From Dehalococcoidia bacterium (GTDB taxonomy: Bacteria > Chloroflexota > Dehalococcoidia > Lucifugimonadales > JAGWBF01): a stretch of 16,182 nt of DNA. The position numbers were made by a program, and so were the translations under genes. Of the stretch, positions 13,661 to 16,182 are shown piece by piece (positions within the stretch are counted from its first letter, which is position 1; each line of letters begins with the position of its first letter). The notes beneath the pieces were generated by a model. The model had not been told where the DNA came from. It saw only the letters and a list, made by a program, of their open reading frames with translations, and made no database searches. The stretch lies in NCBI GenBank assembly GCA_021296025.1, contig JAGWBF010000037.1, positions 1 through 16,182 on the forward strand, written 5' to 3'.

Positions 13661-14182
13661 GTGGAAGCCAGTCAAGCTAGATATCGCTTTGGCGCACTAT
13701 CCAGCATAGCTGCAGAGGCTATCGGGGAGCCTGGAAAGCGCACCTTCAAGCTCACTCTGAATGCAGGGGCTGCCACTGCCATCGTATGGCTGGAAAAGGA
13801 GCAGCTTTCCCAACTGGGAACCCGCCTCCAAGAGATCATATCGACCCTCTCGGACGAGGAGAGGTCCCAGTCCGGGGATGCTCCTGAGCCTGAATGGAAC
13901 GATCGAATAACCAACCTGGATTTCAAGGCCGCCAAGCTGGCCTTGGGGTACGATTCCGGTTCCGGAAATTTTCTCCTCCTTGCCCACAACATGGAAGAGG
14001 AGGATGACCGGACAGCTACCATCAGCTGTTGGATCTCCCTGACCCAGGGAGGAGAACTGGGGGAGGAAGCTCTCAGGGTCTGCGCCGCCGGGAGGCCTCA
14101 ATGCCCTCTTTGCTCAAGGCCCATCGACCCTGATGGTCACATGTGCCCCAGGGCCAACGGACATGCACCCCTCCAAGACTAA
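13661..14182 (+). CDS. DUF3090 (TIGR03847-like) family protein with C-terminal zinc-knuckle motif
   Basis: A 173-residue protein matching the conserved DUF3090 pattern as I remember it: YRFG at the N-terminus, GEPGKRTFKL, AAIVWLEKEQL-type strand and helix, then FKAAKLALGYD and a C-terminal metal-binding motif. The motif is CPLCSRPIDPDGHMCPRANGH, with C148, C151, C162 and H160 or H168 as likely zinc ligands. The molecular function is not established. The start is GTG 13661: an in-frame TGA at 13655-13657 rules out anything upstream. There is no Shine-Dalgarno site, in keeping with a leaderless mRNA. The SCO1664-like gene follows 17 nt after its stop. In Actinobacteria these two families sit together near a phosphatase and mshC; neither is visible here. 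Confidence 0.85.
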   Translation: MEASQARYRFGALSSIAAEAIGEPGKRTFKLTLNAGAATAIVWLEKEQLSQLGTRLQEIISTLSDEERSQSGDAPEPEWNDRITNLDFKAAKLALGYDSGSGNFLLLAHNMEEEDDRTATISCWISLTQGGELGEEALRVCAAGRPQCPLCSRPIDPDGHMCPRANGHAPLQD

Positions 14183-14199
14183 ACCCGCCCCGGGAGGAT

Positions 14200-14907
14200 A
14201 TGGAAGGATTGAGCTCCGTCCAGGATACCCGCAGGTTGCTGCTGGAAGGAGAGATCAGCGAGGCCAGCCTAACCCTTTGGGGATCCAACTACACCTTTCT
14301 GGTTAACGTTAACGATGGCGCCGAGGGCTGCCGGGCTGTCTATAAGCCAAGAGACGGAGAAGCCCCCCTCTGGGACTTTCCCGGCGGCACCCTGTACAAG
14401 CGCGAGTACGGCGCTTACCTCCTTAGCCAGATGCTCGGATGGGACCTGGTGCCCCTGACTGTGGTAAGAGATGGCCCTTACGGCGTAGGCTCCCTCCAGC
14501 TCTTCGTGGATCATGACCCACAGGTCCATTACTACTCCCTGCGGGACGAGCATAGCGAAGAGCTAAAAAAGATCGCCTGCTTTGACCTTGTCAGCAACAA
14601 CGCCGACCGCAAGGGCATTCACTGCATCCAGGGGAACGACGGTCACATCTGGGGCATCGACCACGGCCTAACCTTTCACGCCCAGCTGAAGGTGCGGACT
14701 GTGATCTGGGACTTTGCCGGAGAGCCGATACCCCAGGAGTTCCTGAACGACCTGGAGTCCTTTGCGGTCACCCTGGAGGAGCCCGAAGGCCCGTCCAAGG
14801 AGCTGATTGAGCTGCTTCATCCCACGGAAAACGACGCTTTGAAGCAACGCATCGAGTGGCTCACGGCAGCCAGGGAGTTTCCCGGCACGACCCGTCGCCG
14901 CGCGTGA
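14200..14907 (+). CDS. SCO1664 (TIGR03843)-like protein with PI3/4-kinase-type fold
   Basis: A 235-residue protein with features of an atypical kinase fold. A nucleotide-loop-like LWGSNYTFLV precedes CRAVYKPRDGEAP, where K49 is the likely ATP-binding Lys. WDFPGGTLYKREYGAYLL follows, then a catalytic-type DLVSNNADRKGIH (N134, D136) and a metal-binding GIDHGLTFH (D154). These are the hallmarks of the SCO1664-like family. The substrate is unknown, and activity has not been shown to my knowledge. I start at ATG 14200, although its GGGAGG is only 2 nt upstream. An in-frame ATG at 14143 overlaps DUF3090 by 40 nt and gives an N-terminus unlike the family. It is probably coupled to DUF3090 and transcribed from the same promoter. 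Confidence 0.85.
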   Translation: MEGLSSVQDTRRLLLEGEISEASLTLWGSNYTFLVNVNDGAEGCRAVYKPRDGEAPLWDFPGGTLYKREYGAYLLSQMLGWDLVPLTVVRDGPYGVGSLQLFVDHDPQVHYYSLRDEHSEELKKIACFDLVSNNADRKGIHCIQGNDGHIWGIDHGLTFHAQLKVRTVIWDFAGEPIPQEFLNDLESFAVTLEEPEGPSKELIELLHPTENDALKQRIEWLTAAREFPGTTRRRA

Positions 14908-15018
14908 TGACAGCCCTAAGCGACCCATTCACTGATTTCTGGTCATACACCGTAAGGGGAGACCAAGGGCTGAAGAGGGCCGAGGCGGCTGGCTGACGAA
15001 CAAGACGCCCGGCGTGGT

Positions 15019-15432
15019 TCAGGTCTGGAAGCCGTGACTTGCCTGGTGCGTTTCTACGGCAGACTGGAGCCTGCGCCTGAACTCTTCCGAGTTAGTGGGC
15101 TGGATCATCAGCCTTCCAGATGTCCTGAGGCGGATGATCAGGCGGTTCCCGAAGGGAAGGGGCAAGGCATCGACCCACTCGATATGGCTAAAGAGAACGT
15201 GCCGTGTCCTGGGTTTGCCGTAGAAGATCACCATCCTGTCTTCGTAGATGGAGTAGTACTTGGGGGTGGTGAACCACGCCAAGAGGGCAAAACCCAACCC
15301 GATAAGTATCAGAATGTAGTGCTGCAGCACGACTCCCAGGATCATGGAGAGGAAGGCAACGATCAAGCGGAGATTCGCCGAGCCCGCATGCCGTTCGAAC
15401 CAATGGGGTTCTCTTGTCTGAATCGATTCCAA
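15019..15432 (-). CDS. membrane PH-like domain protein (paralogue B)
   Basis: A 137-residue protein with a hydrophobic hairpin (about residues 21-56) followed by a bacterial PH-like domain: YSIYEDRMVIFYGKPRTRHVLF, then the WVDALPLPFGNRLIIRLR strands and a C-terminal helix. The start is TTG 15432, with GAGG 9 nt upstream inside the end of the preceding gene. An ATG-initiated form would lose the hairpin. Bacterial PH-like membrane proteins are thought to have structural or signalling roles at the membrane, without a known reaction. It lies 4 nt after paralogue A and shares its core pattern, so the two arose by tandem duplication. Confidence 0.78.
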   Translation of the reverse strand: MESIQTREPHWFERHAGSANLRLIVAFLSMILGVVLQHYILILIGLGFALLAWFTTPKYYSIYEDRMVIFYGKPRTRHVLFSHIEWVDALPLPFGNRLIIRLRTSGRLMIQPTNSEEFRRRLQSAVETHQASHGFQT

Positions 15433-15436
15433 GGCC

Positions 15437-15886
15437 CTAGACCTCTTCTGCAGGAGGCTCTTGAGGAGGCTGTTGCTCCGGGGTCTCGCCCGTATAGGAT
15501 TGAACGGCTGTCTTGAACTTGTCTTGGAAGTCGCTCAAGTCCCTGGGTTGGATAATCACCCTTCGGCCAGTCTTCAGCCTGATCCACATGCGGTTGCCGA
15601 AATTGAACTGCGGTACCTCTATATCATCTATTTCCTGGAACAGGACATGCCTTATGCGGGGCCGGCCGTAGAAGACAACCAGGCGGTCTTCATAAAGGCT
15701 GTAAGACAGCGGGGTCGTGAGCCAGCTATACGCTGCGGCAGCAATGCCTATCACAACGAAATCGCCGGGGACGAAGAGTCCAGCCTGAACAACCAGCCCC
15801 ATAACAACAAAGGCGATTCCCAAGATCAGCGTTATGTTGATAGAGGAGATGTGGCGGTCTCTGTACAGGGGTTCCGGGCGTTGCAT
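15437..15886 (-). CDS. membrane PH-like domain protein (paralogue A)
   Basis: A 149-residue protein starting MQRPEPLYRDRH. It has two hydrophobic segments (about residues 19-52) and a PH-like domain with YSLYEDRLVVFYGRPRIRHVLF, VPQFNFGNRMWIRLKTGRR and IIQPRDLSDFQDKF. The C-terminal tail is rich in Pro, Gln and Glu (PEQQPPQEPPAEE). The frame is open to 16036, but the upstream 50 residues look non-coding and contain the promoter. ATG 15895 touches the -10 box, so ATG 15886 is the better start. It is translated just ahead of paralogue B and may form a complex with it; that is inference. Confidence 0.78.
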   Translation of the reverse strand: MQRPEPLYRDRHISSINITLILGIAFVVMGLVVQAGLFVPGDFVVIGIAAAAYSWLTTPLSYSLYEDRLVVFYGRPRIRHVLFQEIDDIEVPQFNFGNRMWIRLKTGRRVIIQPRDLSDFQDKFKTAVQSYTGETPEQQPPQEPPAEEV

Positions 15887-15895
15887 GACAGGCAT

Positions 15896-15904
15896 ATTGT
15901 ACCA
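15896..15904 (-). promoter_or_regulatory. extended -10 promoter of the PH-like pair
   Basis: The minus strand reads TGGTACAAT, an extended -10 with TACAAT (15896-15901) matching 5 of 6 consensus positions. The -35 is poor. The box ends 9 nt before ATG 15886, so the mRNA is probably leaderless or nearly so. Confidence 0.5.
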
Positions 15905-15978
15905 CATCCGTATTCGGCATTTGGATGAAATGAGATGACGGGAACAGATAGGCAATGGGTCGTAGGCCGGGAGGGTTC

Positions 15979-15987
15979 TGGTATAAT
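15979..15987 (+). promoter_or_regulatory. extended -10 promoter for the gene at the right edge
   Basis: TGGTATAAT, a perfect extended -10 (TATAAT at 15982-15987) without a clear -35. It lies 40 nt before ATG 16028 and points toward it. Confidence 0.55.
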
Positions 15988-16027
15988 GCAGCCGCCGTGC
16001 TCCAGACGGACTAATCCCCGGGATCAT

Positions 16028-16182
16028 ATGCTGCACATGGAACCAAGACCCTCAGGAAAGCAAATACAGCTAACCGATTTCGATAACGAACCCTTGGCGC
16101 GCCTTGCCCAACAGCGAAAGCAGCAACAGGATGTCCCCTGCATAGTTCGCACCCTGGACGTAGGCCACCGAGGAAGGCGTGT
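16028..16182 (+). CDS. N-terminal fragment of an unrecognised protein (runs off window)
   Basis: The frame is open from ATG 16028 to the window end, giving about 51 residues starting MLHMEPRPSGKQIQLTDF. The visible part is hydrophilic and Gln/Arg-rich (LAQQRKQQQD), ending in a CIVRTLDVGHRG segment. There is no signal peptide or membrane helix, and I do not recognise a family. A second in-frame ATG at 16037 may be the true start; neither has a clear Shine-Dalgarno site (GGGAT lies near the first). The strong -10 box upstream supports a real gene. Confidence 0.5.
   Translation, partial: MLHMEPRPSGKQIQLTDFDNEPLARLAQQRKQQQDVPCIVRTLDVGHRGRR

Overview
This 16.2 kb window looks like chromosomal DNA from a free-living bacterium of moderately high GC, most likely Chloroflexota (Dehalococcoidia/SAR202-like). 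That placement is an inference. It rests on the DUF3090 plus SCO1664-like gene pair, which I know mainly from Actinobacteria and Chloroflexi, and on the overall gene content. There are no insertion sequences, prophage genes, CRISPR arrays, rRNA or tRNA genes, and no gene-free stretch longer than about 230 bases.

Layout. (1) 1-1106, plus strand: the tail of a membrane protein, a coupled small membrane protein and an SCO-type copper chaperone lipoprotein, probably the end of a terminal-oxidase cluster. (2) 1130-5581, minus strand: an SRPBCC/epimerase fusion, then thrS-infC-rpmI-rplT in classical order. The ThrRS lacks the usual N-terminal TGS domain, and infC begins at a rare AUC codon. (3) 5732-7001, plus strand: a five-helix membrane protein and a YceI-like lipoprotein. 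(4) 7041-7595, minus strand: an HNH nuclease-like protein with a C-terminal membrane segment. (5) 7824-8697, plus strand: a glutaredoxin-like gene containing an in-frame TGA at the first catalytic Cys position, followed by a thioredoxin-fold protein. (6) 8727-13549, minus strand: ligA, pth and a large secreted zinc-metalloprotease-like lipoprotein. (7) 13661-14907, plus strand: DUF3090 and an SCO1664-like kinase-fold protein. (8) 15019-15886, minus strand: two tandem paralogous membrane PH-like proteins. (9) 16028-end: the start of an unrecognised gene.

The most notable item is the selenoprotein gene at 7824-8036, which conventional ORF calling breaks at the TGA. Reading through gives a complete 70-residue glutaredoxin fold with motif U-G-A-S. 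A stem-loop that fits the bacterial SECIS consensus lies just after the TGA. The gene has its own Shine-Dalgarno site and sits 73 nt upstream of a thioredoxin-like gene with a WCPD motif, so the two probably form a small thiol/selenol redox operon.

Several other signals come from initiation sites. The infC AUC start has an ideal Shine-Dalgarno site and a consensus promoter. Three promoters (ligA, DUF3090 and the first PH-like gene) have their -10 box only a few bases before a start codon, which suggests leaderless or nearly leaderless mRNAs.
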